Shown: in pieces, positions 32,654-40,726 of the stretch
How positions within the stretch are numbered: position 1 is the first letter of the stretch
Layout of the letters: every line of letters begins with the position of its first letter
Source: Paenibacillus sp. 32352
GTDB taxonomy: Bacteria > Bacillota > Bacilli > Paenibacillales > NBRC-103111
Assembly: GCF_002042965.1 (NCBI RefSeq)
Contig: NZ_MZNT01000016.1
Location: forward strand, 62,001 to 126,000
DNA: 64,000 nucleotides
Reading direction: 5' to 3'
Position numbers and translations under genes: made by a program
The notes under the pieces: generated by a model
The model's database searches: none
The model's input: only the letters and a program-made list of their open reading frames with translations
What the model was told of the DNA's origin: nothing

Positions 32654-33844
32654 ATGAATGAACCGATTCACATCCTGCTTGTTGACGATCAACCGGAAAA
32701 TCTTCTGGCTTTGGAGGCGATGCTTGGCGATCAGCCTTACCATTTGGTCAAGGCACATTCCGGTGAGGAGGCTCTTCGCTGCTTGCTCACCTATAATTTT
32801 GCCGTTATTGTGCTGGACGTACAGATGCCTGGCATGGACGGCTTCGAGACGGCCAAATGGATTAAATCCCGGGACAAATCGAAGGCAGTACCGATCATTT
32901 TCGTTACGGCGGCCTATCATGAGCAGGATCAATCCTTCACGGCGTATTCCGTCGGTGCGATTGACTACATGGTTAAGCCCGTCATGCCTCATGTGCTGCG
33001 CTCCAAAATCGAGGGCTTCGTTCACATTTACGTGACCCAGCAGCAGCTGCAAAGGCAGACGGCATTGCTGCAAGAACGGACCCGGGAGCTGCAGCAGGCC
33101 AAGGAGGAGGCCGAGAAGGCCGCGCGGGCCAAGTCGGAATTTCTGGCGGTCATGAGCCATGAAATTCGTACCCCTCTCAACGGAGTGCTGGCTATGGCGG
33201 ATCTGCTGCTGGATACGCAGCTTTCCGGGGAGCAGCGGGAGTATGCCGAGACGATCCGCAAGAGCGGCGCCTCGCTGCTGACGATCCTGAACGACGTACT
33301 GGACCTGTCCAAAATCGAATCCGGTAAAATGGAAATTACCGAGGAGCTGTTTCATCTCCATTCCTGTCTGCAGGAGTCGGTAGGCCTCTTTCAGCTGGAA
33401 ACGCGCAGCAAATCGTTGAATATCGCCTATGAGATCGATCCGCGGCTGCCTGAGCTGCTTGTAGGAGATGAATCCAGGTTAAGGCAAATTCTCGTGAATT
33501 TGCTCGGAAATGCCGTCAAATTTACGGAGAGCGGCTGCGTACACGTGTCGGTCAAAGAGCTGTCCCGCGAAACGGATCAATACGTGGAAATTGAGTTTGC
33601 CGTGCAGGATACGGGAATCGGCATTCCCGCCTCCAAGCGCGATATTCTGTTCAGACCCTTTTCCCAGCTGGATTCCTCTACAACCCGCAAATATGGAGGT
33701 ACAGGGCTGGGGCTTGCCATCTGCAAAAATTTCACCGAGCTGCTCGGGGGCACGATTTATCTGGATACGGAATATACATCGGGAGCCCGATTTGTGTTTA
33801 CGATACGGCCGAAAATAGGCTTGCTGGAGCATCATACCTTATAA
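32654..33844 (+). CDS. Receiver-first hybrid histidine kinase
   Basis: About 396 residues: a CheY receiver (1-125; VDDQPEN, Asp55 in VLDVQMPGMDG, Lys in VKPVMP), a coiled coil (130-160), HisKA with His169 (SHEIRTPL) and HATPase (NLLGNAVKFT, DTGIGIP, GGTGLGLAI). It is cytoplasmic and without a sensor domain. It follows rsbM by 36 bp and probably receives phosphate or binding input from RsbK or RsbY, or acts as an extra node in the sigma-B pathway. The B. cereus rsb locus has no such fourth gene to my knowledge. The start is set at the second ATG (32654) because AAGGA is too close to the first (32642). Confidence 0.82.
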   Translation: MNEPIHILLVDDQPENLLALEAMLGDQPYHLVKAHSGEEALRCLLTYNFAVIVLDVQMPGMDGFETAKWIKSRDKSKAVPIIFVTAAYHEQDQSFTAYSVGAIDYMVKPVMPHVLRSKIEGFVHIYVTQQQLQRQTALLQERTRELQQAKEEAEKAARAKSEFLAVMSHEIRTPLNGVLAMADLLLDTQLSGEQREYAETIRKSGASLLTILNDVLDLSKIESGKMEITEELFHLHSCLQESVGLFQLETRSKSLNIAYEIDPRLPELLVGDESRLRQILVNLLGNAVKFTESGCVHVSVKELSRETDQYVEIEFAVQDTGIGIPASKRDILFRPFSQLDSSTTRKYGGTGLGLAICKNFTELLGGTIYLDTEYTSGARFVFTIRPKIGLLEHHTL

Positions 33845-33908
33845 TTGCTGAAGCAAAACGATAGAAATCGAATACCTCTCCCTTACGTCAAAAGGGAAGC
33901 CATGACAT

Positions 33909-33935
33909 GCCTATAACGAACCATAGGCTTTTTTT
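33909..33935 (+). terminator. Rho-independent terminator after kinase operon
   Basis: GCCTAT (33909-33914) pairs with ATAGGC (33923-33928), followed by T7. The rest of the 338-bp gap 33845-34182 shows no gene; AAGCGCTT at 34093-34100 is a weak catabolite-response-like core upstream of glgC. Confidence 0.7.
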
Positions 33936-34182
33936 GTTGCCTTCAAATTCATATCGTCCGAGTTCGGGCGGCGCATGAAGTGATTCACTCCCTCATCCGC
34001 CTTCCCTCCATCCCTGGGATTTATTTTCCCCGTCTCCTCCAGATTGAAAAATTGATTATAGACCATACTAATCAGGAGTGCCCAAAACCTAGAAGCGCTT
34101 GTTTCAATGCGGTCCCCTTCGTTTAATCAATACTATGAAGGTCAGGCAAACTACATAAACGGAAAGGTTTGGTGATGACGGG

Positions 34183-35382
34183 ATGACACAAAAGCAATGT
34201 GTGGCTATGCTTCTTGCCGGAGGGGAAGGGAAGAGATTGGGCATACTGACGAGTCAAAAGGCGAAGCCTGCCGTTCATTTTGGCGGTTCGGCCCGAATGA
34301 TTGACTTTGCGCTTAGCAACTGCCGGCATTCCTGCCTCGATACGGTTGGTGTAGTGACACAGTATCGTCCCGAGGCTCTGCATCGTCATATCGGTCTGGG
34401 CTCCGCATGGCTGGAGAAGCCGGAGCAAGGGGAGATAGCTCTCTTATCGTCCCGCCAGTCCCAGATCGGCGAAAGAGGGTACCTTGGGACGGCCGATGCG
34501 ATTTACCGCAATTGGTCCTTTATCGAGAAGTATAACCCGGATACGGTGCTCGTCCTTTCGGGCGATCACATTTATCATATGGATTATCGCAAGCTGCTGG
34601 AGCATCATTTGACAGCGGGCGCGGATGCGACCATTGCCGTAACTCCGGTACCTATATCGGAAGCAAGCCGCTTCGGGATTATGAAAACCGATTCCAGCGG
34701 ACGCATTACGGAATTCGCGGAGAAACCGAAGGCTCCGGCAAGCAATTTGGCTTCTATGGGCATTTATATATTCAATACTTCCTTCTTACGCACATTCCTG
34801 GAACGGGATGCTCAGGATTCGTCTTCCAGCCATGATTTCGGGAAGAACGTCATACCGGCCATGCTGGAGCATAACGCCAAGCTGTATGCATATGAATTCG
34901 CCGACTATTGGAAAGATGTCGGAACTATTGAAAGCCTGTGGGAAGCCCATATGGATTTGCTGGGCGGAAGCCCCGCCTTCGTTGCAAGCCGGGACTCCTG
35001 GCCGCTCTACAGTGCCAATGGCTTGGCCCAATCTCGCTTTGTAGAATCGCTGGGACTCGTAAGGCAATCGCTTATCTGCTCCGATTGCACCATTCATGGG
35101 CAGGTGGAGCGCTCGGTGATTTCCACGGAAGCTGTTATAGGGCAGGGCAGCCGTATTTTCGACAGCGTCATTATGCCGGGAGCACAGATCGGCAGCGGAG
35201 TGACCATTTACAAATCGATAGTCGGTGAAGGCGCCGTTGTACGTGATGGCACCACTTGGGGTTCGGCCGACGGGGAGATGATCTCCGTGATCGGCGACAG
35301 AGAAGTCATCAGCATTCAGGGGCAAAAGCTGCCGAAAATTTTCGTTTCGGCTAATCAATTGCAAGCGGAGCTCATAGGCTAA
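34183..35382 (+). CDS. glgC: Glucose-1-phosphate adenylyltransferase (GlgC-like)
   Basis: A 399-residue ADP-glucose pyrophosphorylase: nucleotidyltransferase motif MLLAGGEGKRLGILT, KPAVHFGGSARMIDF, catalytic SGDHIYHMDY, FAEKPKAP for glucose-1-phosphate, and a C-terminal left-handed beta-helix (from about residue 290). It makes ADP-glucose for glycogen or other alpha-glucans. No glgD, glgA, glgB or glgP lies beside it in this window, so it is an isolated copy. Confidence 0.9.
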   Translation: MTQKQCVAMLLAGGEGKRLGILTSQKAKPAVHFGGSARMIDFALSNCRHSCLDTVGVVTQYRPEALHRHIGLGSAWLEKPEQGEIALLSSRQSQIGERGYLGTADAIYRNWSFIEKYNPDTVLVLSGDHIYHMDYRKLLEHHLTAGADATIAVTPVPISEASRFGIMKTDSSGRITEFAEKPKAPASNLASMGIYIFNTSFLRTFLERDAQDSSSSHDFGKNVIPAMLEHNAKLYAYEFADYWKDVGTIESLWEAHMDLLGGSPAFVASRDSWPLYSANGLAQSRFVESLGLVRQSLICSDCTIHGQVERSVISTEAVIGQGSRIFDSVIMPGAQIGSGVTIYKSIVGEGAVVRDGTTWGSADGEMISVIGDREVISIQGQKLPKIFVSANQLQAELIG

Positions 35383-35459
35383 ATAATAAGTCTATTGTTT
35401 ATGATTTCCCGGCAGCATGTTTTTGGGTCCTAACACCACACATTGGGGAGGGAAGGAAC

Positions 35460-36014
35460 ATGAACAGGATGTCTTGGATGATTACAATAACGACGATATT
35501 CCTATGGACGGGCTTGGGAGTTGTTCAGCCCATTCACGAAGAGGCTGCTTTGGCCATGACGGATTCCGCCAAGCCGGGGGGCCGTTCGGACATGTCGGTC
35601 CAGCCGCAGAAGACGAATCCGGAATCGGCCCAGCCCCGCTTTCAATCCGTGAATGGATTGTCGCTAACGGATGATTTGAAGACCGTGTTCGAAATGAAAG
35701 GCCAGCCCCTATCTATGAAGCAGGATGAAATATTACCTTCCTTAAAAACTTACACCTTTAACGATTGCAGCATCATTATGGTGGACGGCGAAATCGAGTA
35801 CGTGGTGGTGCCGGCGTCAACCGGGAAGCTGGATATCGATGGGGACCAGGTTCCGATGGATATCGACAAGCTTAAGGTTAAGCTGGGTCAGCCCTATTTT
35901 GTCAGCGAGGACGGTATCGTCTATAAGGATGGAAGCCATGTCTTAAAAATCTACACCGATGTAGTCAGCGGCAAGGTGACTTCGGTTCACTATTTTCAAG
36001 AAGCCGTTCAGTAG
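35460..36014 (+). CDS. Secreted protein of unknown function
   Basis: A 184-residue protein with a signal peptide (about 1-32, MSWMITITTIFLWTGLG) and a Pro/Ser/Gln-rich linker. A mature domain in two similar halves follows (LSLTDDLKTVFEMKGQPLSM and MDIDKLKVKLGQPYFVSEDG), each a start-of-repeat with alternating beta strands. I do not recognise a named function; the pattern resembles Paenibacillus exported DUF4309-like proteins. GGAGGG precedes the ATG and a terminator follows. Confidence 0.7.
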   Translation: MNRMSWMITITTIFLWTGLGVVQPIHEEAALAMTDSAKPGGRSDMSVQPQKTNPESAQPRFQSVNGLSLTDDLKTVFEMKGQPLSMKQDEILPSLKTYTFNDCSIIMVDGEIEYVVVPASTGKLDIDGDQVPMDIDKLKVKLGQPYFVSEDGIVYKDGSHVLKIYTDVVSGKVTSVHYFQEAVQ

Positions 36015-36027
36015 ATGCAAGAGCCTA

Positions 36028-36058
36028 ACCCCTGTTTCCGCATAGGAACAGGGGTATT
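36028..36058 (+). terminator. Rho-independent terminator
   Basis: ACCCCTGTT (36028-36036) pairs with AACAGGGGT (36047-36055), the stem continuing CC/GG over a T bulge, then ATTTC. It follows the secreted-protein gene. Confidence 0.7.
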
Positions 36059-36187
36059 TCTTATATGAAACGTTCTTAGCCTCCCATTTGGAGTCACCAG
36101 CGTCCATGCCTTTGAATATGTCTATAGTAGAGTCATGCATTTGTGATGAATACCCTGAACAATCGGCTTGGCGAAGGGGACCTCTCT

Positions 36188-37237
36188 ATGGAATTATGGA
36201 AAGCGATGGAGCTGGATGATACGGAACAGCTTGTCCTATGTCAGGATAAGGGCAGCGGCTTGAAGGCGATTATAGCAATACACAATACCCGTCTGGGACC
36301 CGCACTCGGGGGGTGCCGCATATGGGACTATACCTCGGAGGAGGAGGCTATTCGGGACGCGCTTCGTTTGGCAAAGGGGATGACGTACAAATGTGCCGTT
36401 TCGGGCCTCCCCTATGGAGGCGGCAAGGCCGTCATTATGGGCAAACCCGACCCGGCAAGGCGGGAGGCAGTCTTTCGCTCGCTCGGCCGCTTCATTGAAA
36501 CGATGCAGGGGAGATATATTACCGGCATCGATCTGGGGACGACGGTTCAAGATATGGATGCCGTCAGGCACGAGACCGGTTATGTAACGGATACGACGGG
36601 GTCCTTATGCGCAACAGGGGAATTCACAGCGGAGATGACGGCATATGGGGTTTATTTGGGGATACGTGTTGCCCTAAAGGAAGTGTACGGAACCGATGAT
36701 TTGAACCGCATCACGGTGGCGGTGCAAGGCCTGGGCAAGGTGGGCACCTTCTTATGTCGATACCTGAACGACGCAGGCGCCAGATTGATCGTGGCGGATG
36801 TGGACGAACGGCGAGTCCTCTTCGCGATGAAGCAATTTGGCGCGAGCGCCGTCATGCCGGATCAAATATACGCCGCCGCGTGCGATGTGTTTTCCCCTTG
36901 TGCGCTCGGGGGGATCTTGAACGATACGACGCTAGGACAGCTTCGCTGCCGTATCGTAGCGGGCGCCGCAAACAATCAGCTCGCCGAACCGAGACATGGG
37001 GTGCTGCTGAACGGGGCAGGGATTCTTTATGCTCCCGACTATGTGATTAATGCAGGTGGAATCATTGTTACCGCGGCTGAGCTGAACGGCTGCAACGGGG
37101 CTCAAGCCAAGCAGCAGGTGGAACGCATCTCGGCCAATGCAGCCGGCGTGTTCCAATCAGCCCGGACAGAGGGGATTGCCGCATCTCTTGCAGCCGATAG
37201 ACTGGCCGATCAGCGGCTTGTCGGTGCGGCGCCTTAA
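36188..37237 (+). CDS. Leucine (branched-chain amino acid) dehydrogenase
   Basis: About 349 residues from the ATG at 36188 (AGGGGA about 8 nt upstream; the ATG pair at 36143 lacks a site). Glu/Leu/Phe/Val dehydrogenase family: LGPALGGCRIWDYTS, catalytic Lys in KGMTYKC and glycine-rich GLPYGGGKAVIMG, Asp in TGIDLGTT, NAD-binding VQGLGKVGTFLCRYL. It interconverts L-leucine, isoleucine or valine and the 2-oxo acids with NAD, supplying branched-chain fatty acid precursors. The LGGCR motif and length favour leucine dehydrogenase over phenylalanine or glutamate dehydrogenase. Confidence 0.85.
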   Translation: MELWKAMELDDTEQLVLCQDKGSGLKAIIAIHNTRLGPALGGCRIWDYTSEEEAIRDALRLAKGMTYKCAVSGLPYGGGKAVIMGKPDPARREAVFRSLGRFIETMQGRYITGIDLGTTVQDMDAVRHETGYVTDTTGSLCATGEFTAEMTAYGVYLGIRVALKEVYGTDDLNRITVAVQGLGKVGTFLCRYLNDAGARLIVADVDERRVLFAMKQFGASAVMPDQIYAAACDVFSPCALGGILNDTTLGQLRCRIVAGAANNQLAEPRHGVLLNGAGILYAPDYVINAGGIIVTAAELNGCNGAQAKQQVERISANAAGVFQSARTEGIAASLAADRLADQRLVGAAP

Positions 37238-37680
37238 ATTATAGATAAGAGCCGCCGTTTGTTTCGTCCGAAGGATGGGCATGAACGGCGTTTTTAATAT
37301 TTTCAGGGTATTTGTTTCATTTTCAGAAGAATTCGCAGGCAAGTCTAAAAAAAGGATGATTCCGTGCCATAAATAGGGCATGAATCCGTAAAATAGCTTA
37401 ATTTGTTCGCAGAATGTTCACAGATGTCGAAAATTGCTTTTTTCTAATTGACGAAGTAGGAGTATAATAGGAACTACATAGGATTCCGTTCGCACCTGTT
37501 CTATCGCAAGGAAAAAGTTAAATGCTGGACTTCTGTCTTACTTGTGAAAAAAGTTACAATTAGCAATTAGCCTGAAATCCAATTTTCATAAATCTCCTTG
37601 AGACGGAAAAGCTATAATGAATGAACAGGGATGCAAACACTGGCGGTTTTCTATCTCAATGCAAAGGAGGACGTTTACTT
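37238..37680. other. 443-bp intergenic region upstream of yjlC-ndh
   Basis: An AT-rich gap with no convincing gene. It holds two -10-like TATAAT boxes (about 37458 and 37614), a TGTCGAA near 37425 and the Rex-like site at 37542-37559. The long leader suggests complex control of the NADH dehydrogenase pair. Confidence 0.5.
37542..37559. promoter_or_regulatory. Rex-like operator upstream of yjlC-ndh
   Basis: TTGTGAAAAAAGTTACAA matches TTGTGAA-N4-TTCACAA with two mismatches in the right arm. In B. subtilis the yjlC-ndh operon is a Rex target, so redox (NADH/NAD) control is likely here too. Confidence 0.55.
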
Positions 37681-38103
37681 ATGTCAGAAGCAACACAAAC
37701 GATTTCACGTGAATCTGCGGATGTTCTTGACCAATTGATGAAGCCTGAGGTGCAGCAATCTCTAACCGTCCTGGTAGAGAACCTGCCTAAGCTGGCTGAA
37801 TTGGTTACTATCCTGACCAAAACCTACGACGTGGTACAAAACGTAGTGACGGACCAAGTGCTGATCGAGGATATCAAGGGTGGTATGGAAGAATTCGTAA
37901 AACCGATTCAAGATGGTGCTAAAAGTATTGCATCGGCTGCTATCGAGGCTAATGATCGTGTAGCGACAGCGCAAACCACTTCTGTCGGTCTGTTCGGCAT
38001 CTTGAGAATGCTGAAAGATCCGCAAGTGCAAAAAATGCTGCAGCTTTCCCAAGCTTTCCTGGATGTTATGGCTGAGCGCCGTGAACAAAAGGAACAGCGT
38101 TAA
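37681..38103 (+). CDS. yjlC: DUF1641 protein (YjlC-like)
   Basis: A 140-residue, mostly helical soluble protein with the DUF1641 region (PEVQQSLTVLVENLPKLAEL, then GLFGILRMLKDPQVQKMLQL). It starts at the ATG at 37681 (AAAGGAGG about 10 nt upstream). It is paired with ndh 33 bp downstream exactly as yjlC-ndh in B. subtilis. Its role is unknown; it is assumed to support the dehydrogenase. Codon use is noticeably more restrained than neighbours, which suggests high expression. Confidence 0.8.
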   Translation: MSEATQTISRESADVLDQLMKPEVQQSLTVLVENLPKLAELVTILTKTYDVVQNVVTDQVLIEDIKGGMEEFVKPIQDGAKSIASAAIEANDRVATAQTTSVGLFGILRMLKDPQVQKMLQLSQAFLDVMAERREQKEQR

Positions 38104-38136
38104 TCCATTGGATTTACCATAGAACGGAGGATAAGT

Positions 38137-39315
38137 ATGTCGAAGCAAATTTTAATTTTGGGCGGCGGTTACGGCGGATTGTTGACTGCGCTGACTGCAC
38201 GCAAATATATGACAGCAGAAGAAGCAACCATTACTCTTGTGAATCGTTTTCCGACTCACCAAATCATTACCGAGCTTCATAGATTGGCTGCAGGTAACCT
38301 GTCCGAGCAGGCTGTAGCTCTTCCTTTGGAGAAGCTGCTTCGCGGTAAAGACGTAAATCTGCGCATTGACACCGTTGAGAAAATCAGCCCGGACGAGAAA
38401 AAGGTTCTTATGGCCAGCGGCAAAACGTATGAGTATGACGTTCTTGTCATTGCATTGGGCAGTGAAACGGCATTCTTCGGAATCCCAGGTTTGCAAGAAA
38501 ACAGCTTCGTTCTGAAATCGGCGGCTGACGCTAACCGCTTGCGTGCGCATGTGGAAGAGCGCATCGATGCTTACGCGAAAACCAAGAACAAAGCGGACGC
38601 AACGTTCGTTATCGGCGGCGGCGGTCTTACCGGTGTCGAGCTTGTTGGCGAATTCGCGGATATGCTTCCTGGCCTGTGCCGTAAAAAAGGGATCGATTTC
38701 AACGAAATTTCCTTGTACTGCGTAGAAGCGGGTCCTTCCATTCTGGCAGGCTTTGCTCCTGAATTGGTTGAGCGCGCTCAAACCAGCTTGGAAAAACGCG
38801 GCGTTCAGTTCTTGACCGGCGTACCTATTACGGAAATGACGGAAACTACCGTATCGTTGAAAGACGGAAGTTCCATCGATACGAGCACTTTAGTATGGAC
38901 CGGCGGCGTTCAAGGTAACTCCGTTGTGGCTAACTGTGGTATCGAAGTAAACCGCGGTCGTGCAACCGTAACAGACTTCCTGCAATCCACATCCCATCCG
39001 GACGTATTCCTGGCTGGCGACAGTGCGGTTGTGTTCGGCAAAGAAGGCCGTCCATATCCTCCTACCGCTCAATTGGCTTGGCAAATGGGCGAAACGATCG
39101 GCTACAATATTTTCGCTTACTTCAACAACGGACCAAAGCAAGAGTTTAGCCCTGTATTCTCCGGTACGCTTGCAAGCTTGGGCCGCAAAGACGGCATCGG
39201 TACGATCGGCGCGAACCAAACCCGCTTGAAGGGCTTGCCTGCTACCCTGATGAAAGAAGCAAGCAACATGCGTTATTTGTCTCATATCAACGGCCTTTTC
39301 ACGCTTGCCTATTAA
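38137..39315 (+). CDS. ndh: Type II NADH dehydrogenase
   Basis: A 392-residue FAD enzyme of the NDH-2 family. FAD-binding motif ILGGGYGGLLTAL at the N-terminus, NADH-binding motif VIGGGGLTGVELVGEFAD in the middle, TGGVQGN and DVFLAGDSAVV near the C-terminal FAD site, and PYPPTAQLAWQMGE, the quinone/FAD motif. It passes electrons from NADH to menaquinone at the inner membrane face without pumping protons. An amphipathic C-terminal helix is expected for membrane docking. It is transcribed with yjlC; a Rex-like site lies upstream. Confidence 0.9.
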   Translation: MSKQILILGGGYGGLLTALTARKYMTAEEATITLVNRFPTHQIITELHRLAAGNLSEQAVALPLEKLLRGKDVNLRIDTVEKISPDEKKVLMASGKTYEYDVLVIALGSETAFFGIPGLQENSFVLKSAADANRLRAHVEERIDAYAKTKNKADATFVIGGGGLTGVELVGEFADMLPGLCRKKGIDFNEISLYCVEAGPSILAGFAPELVERAQTSLEKRGVQFLTGVPITEMTETTVSLKDGSSIDTSTLVWTGGVQGNSVVANCGIEVNRGRATVTDFLQSTSHPDVFLAGDSAVVFGKEGRPYPPTAQLAWQMGETIGYNIFAYFNNGPKQEFSPVFSGTLASLGRKDGIGTIGANQTRLKGLPATLMKEASNMRYLSHINGLFTLAY

Positions 39316-39325
39316 TTCATATGCC

Positions 39326-39367
39326 AAAAGCCTTGCCCGGAATTGCTTTCCGCAGCAAGGCTTTTTT
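39326..39367 (+). terminator. Rho-independent terminator of yjlC-ndh
   Basis: AAAAGCCTTGC pairs with GCAAGGCTTTTTT around a 15-20 nt loop, with a T-run. Confidence 0.9.
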
Positions 39368-39380
39368 GCTTTGATTACAT

Positions 39381-39431
39381 AAAAAACTTCGCCCCATTCT
39401 TGGATGAAAACGGAGGGGGCGAAGTTTTTTT
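39381..39431. terminator. Bidirectional terminator
   Basis: AACTTCGCCCC (39385-39395) pairs with GGGGCGAAGTT (39416-39426), with A6 before and T7 after. It serves the minus-strand small membrane protein and backs up the ndh terminator. Confidence 0.8.
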
Positions 39432-39445
39432 GGTTTGTACCGGTT

Positions 39446-39604
39446 TTACCGGAACATAGGGAAGATATAGCGCACAATGAAGTATAAGAAGCCAAAGAAG
39501 ATGACGATGTAGGCTGCGTATTTAATGAAGGTGGAGGCGACAAGCCCTTTATCATATTTTTGTTCGATACGCTTTTGTTCAATATCTACATTGTTCGGTT
39601 CCAT
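39446..39604 (-). CDS. Small single-span membrane protein
   Basis: A 52-residue protein. A charged N-terminal half (EQKRIEQKYDKG) precedes one hydrophobic helix (about 28-48, YAAYIVIFFGFLYFIVRYIF). AAGGAG lies about 9 nt before the ATG at 39604. A sigma-B-like promoter (GATTCA-N14-GGGTAA) points to it, back to back with the DUF948 gene promoter. No known function; probably a small stress-induced membrane protein. Confidence 0.7.
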   Translation of the reverse strand: MEPNNVDIEQKRIEQKYDKGLVASTFIKYAAYIVIFFGFLYFIVRYIFPMFR

Positions 39605-39658
39605 GCTGCATCGCTCCTTTACATTCATCTCGAATTGGGTGAAGCGCTGTAGCATGTA

Positions 39659-39684
39659 TTACCCCGGCTTTGTGAGAATGAATC
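39659..39684 (-). promoter_or_regulatory. Sigma-B-type promoter (small membrane protein)
   Basis: Minus strand GATTCA (39684-39679), 14 nt, GGGTAA (39664-39659), 55 bp before the start at 39604. One mismatch in the -35. Confidence 0.55.
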
Positions 39685-39686
39685 AA

Positions 39687-39713
39687 GTTTCATTATGCGC
39701 CTGCGGAGGGTAA
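39687..39713 (+). promoter_or_regulatory. Sigma-B-type promoter (DUF948 gene)
   Basis: GTTTCA (39687-39692), 15 nt, GGGTAA (39708-39713), 78 bp before the DUF948 start. Nearly adjacent to the divergent site at 39659-39684. Confidence 0.65.
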
Positions 39714-39791
39714 TAGCCGAATAAGGATGAATAAGCGGTACCGGCTTACGGGGCTGAAGCTGACATTCATGAACTCTGGGGAGGGAAATCC

Positions 39792-40235
39792 ATGATCATT
39801 CAAATCAGTGTAGCTGTCATCGCCATCGCGTTTGTGGTTTTGGTCGTTTTTCTAATTACGACGTTGCGTTCCGTAACATCGCTGCTGGGCCAGACGAATA
39901 CGACCATTCGTGAGCTGCAGAACGAAGTGAAGAATATGACGCAGGAGGCATCCGAGCTGCTCGGGCATACGAATGAGGTGACTATGGATATTTTGCAAAA
40001 GCTGCATGCTCTGGAGCCTGTATTTGATTCGGTCAAGCTGGCAGGTGAGGCGGTCGAGGAGGTCACTTCCTCGGTGAAGCAGGCATCGGCTGCGGCGGCC
40101 CGTACGATCAAGGAAAAGGTGACGGAAGAAGCGTGCCGGCCCATGGCAGGGACTATCGCCAAGGCACTGCAGCTGGCGCCGGTGGTGCTGGAGGCCTGGC
40201 ATCAGATCAAGCGGCGTCAATCGCCAGCCCCTTGA
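39792..40235 (+). CDS. DUF948 general stress protein (YtxG-like)
   Basis: A 147-residue protein. An N-terminal transmembrane helix (about 4-24) precedes a long hydrophilic coiled-coil-prone region typical of DUF948 (TTIRELQNEVKNMTQEASEL). YtxG/YtxH-type proteins are sigma-B regulon members in Bacillus. GGGGAGGG precedes the ATG, and a sigma-B-type promoter lies upstream. It stands next to the rsbV-rsbW-sigB operon. The molecular role is unknown. Confidence 0.82.
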   Translation: MIIQISVAVIAIAFVVLVVFLITTLRSVTSLLGQTNTTIRELQNEVKNMTQEASELLGHTNEVTMDILQKLHALEPVFDSVKLAGEAVEEVTSSVKQASAAAARTIKEKVTEEACRPMAGTIAKALQLAPVVLEAWHQIKRRQSPAP

Positions 40236-40293
40236 TGCAGCATCCGGAGCACGGGGAAAATAAAAAAAATCATGACAACATCCGGTTTCGGCT

Positions 40294-40319
40294 GTTTCAT
40301 TGGTTCCCATTCGGGGTAA
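40294..40319 (+). promoter_or_regulatory. Sigma-B-type promoter of rsbV-rsbW-sigB
   Basis: GTTTCA (40294-40299), 14 nt, GGGTAA (40314-40319), about 50 bp before the rsbV start. It fits the sigma-B consensus GTTTNN-N12-15-GGGTAN and implies autoregulation of the operon, as in Bacillus. Confidence 0.75.
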
Positions 40320-40369
40320 TGGTATGATAATGGGAAACAAGTTTGGATGTTAGAGAGGAGCTTAAAAGA

Positions 40370-40706
40370 ATGAATCGAAAGCATACGTTCGAAATAGAAA
40401 AAAAAGGTCACTCCAAATAGCAATCTGGTTTATTTAAAAGGCGAGCTCGACTTGTCCAAGGCGGCTGAATTTCGAGCGGCTGCGGATTCCTTCGTAGCGG
40501 ATACGGACCGGTTGATGGTGCTGAATCTGAAGCATTTGGGGTATATCGACAGCATGGGGATCGGGGTGATCCTATCTTTGCTCAAAGCCCGACACGTACT
40601 GAAAGCTCCGATCATTGTAGAGGATATTCCTCCCAAAATTAAAAGGCTGTTCGATATGACCGGGTTAACCCCGTTTATCCAAGAAACCAAGAATAACGCG
40701 ATATAA
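40370..40706 (+). CDS. rsbV: Anti-sigma-B factor antagonist RsbV, with an apparent frameshift
   Basis: The natural start is the ATG at 40370 (GAGAGGAG upstream), giving MNRKHTFEIEKK. The frame then meets a stop at 40418-40420. The STAS domain (NSNLVYLKGELDLSKAAEF onward, phosphorylatable Ser in YIDSMGIGVIL) continues in the +1 frame. That frame is itself closed upstream by TAG at 40395, so no normal start gives the whole domain; a TTG at 40452 would drop the first strands. The switch falls in a run of eight A (40398-40405): seven A restores one 112-codon gene. It may be a real null or phase-variable allele, a slippage-decoded gene, or a sequencing error. RsbW and sigma-B downstream are intact. 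Confidence 0.8.
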
Positions 40707-40726
40707 GAAAGGGTAGAAGAGAAGAT

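Noticed and set aside
32042..33361. 439-codon minus-strand frame opposite rsbM and the receiver-kinase
   Set aside because: Antisense to two certain genes, no ribosome site, no domain.
34088..34104. Catabolite-response (cre) site upstream of glgC
   Set aside because: Only the AAGCGCTT core fits; outer positions do not match well enough to call.
40398..40410. Programmed -1 frameshift in rsbV
   Set aside because: A -1 shift on the A-run leads to the wrong frame; the STAS domain needs +1 (or loss of one A).
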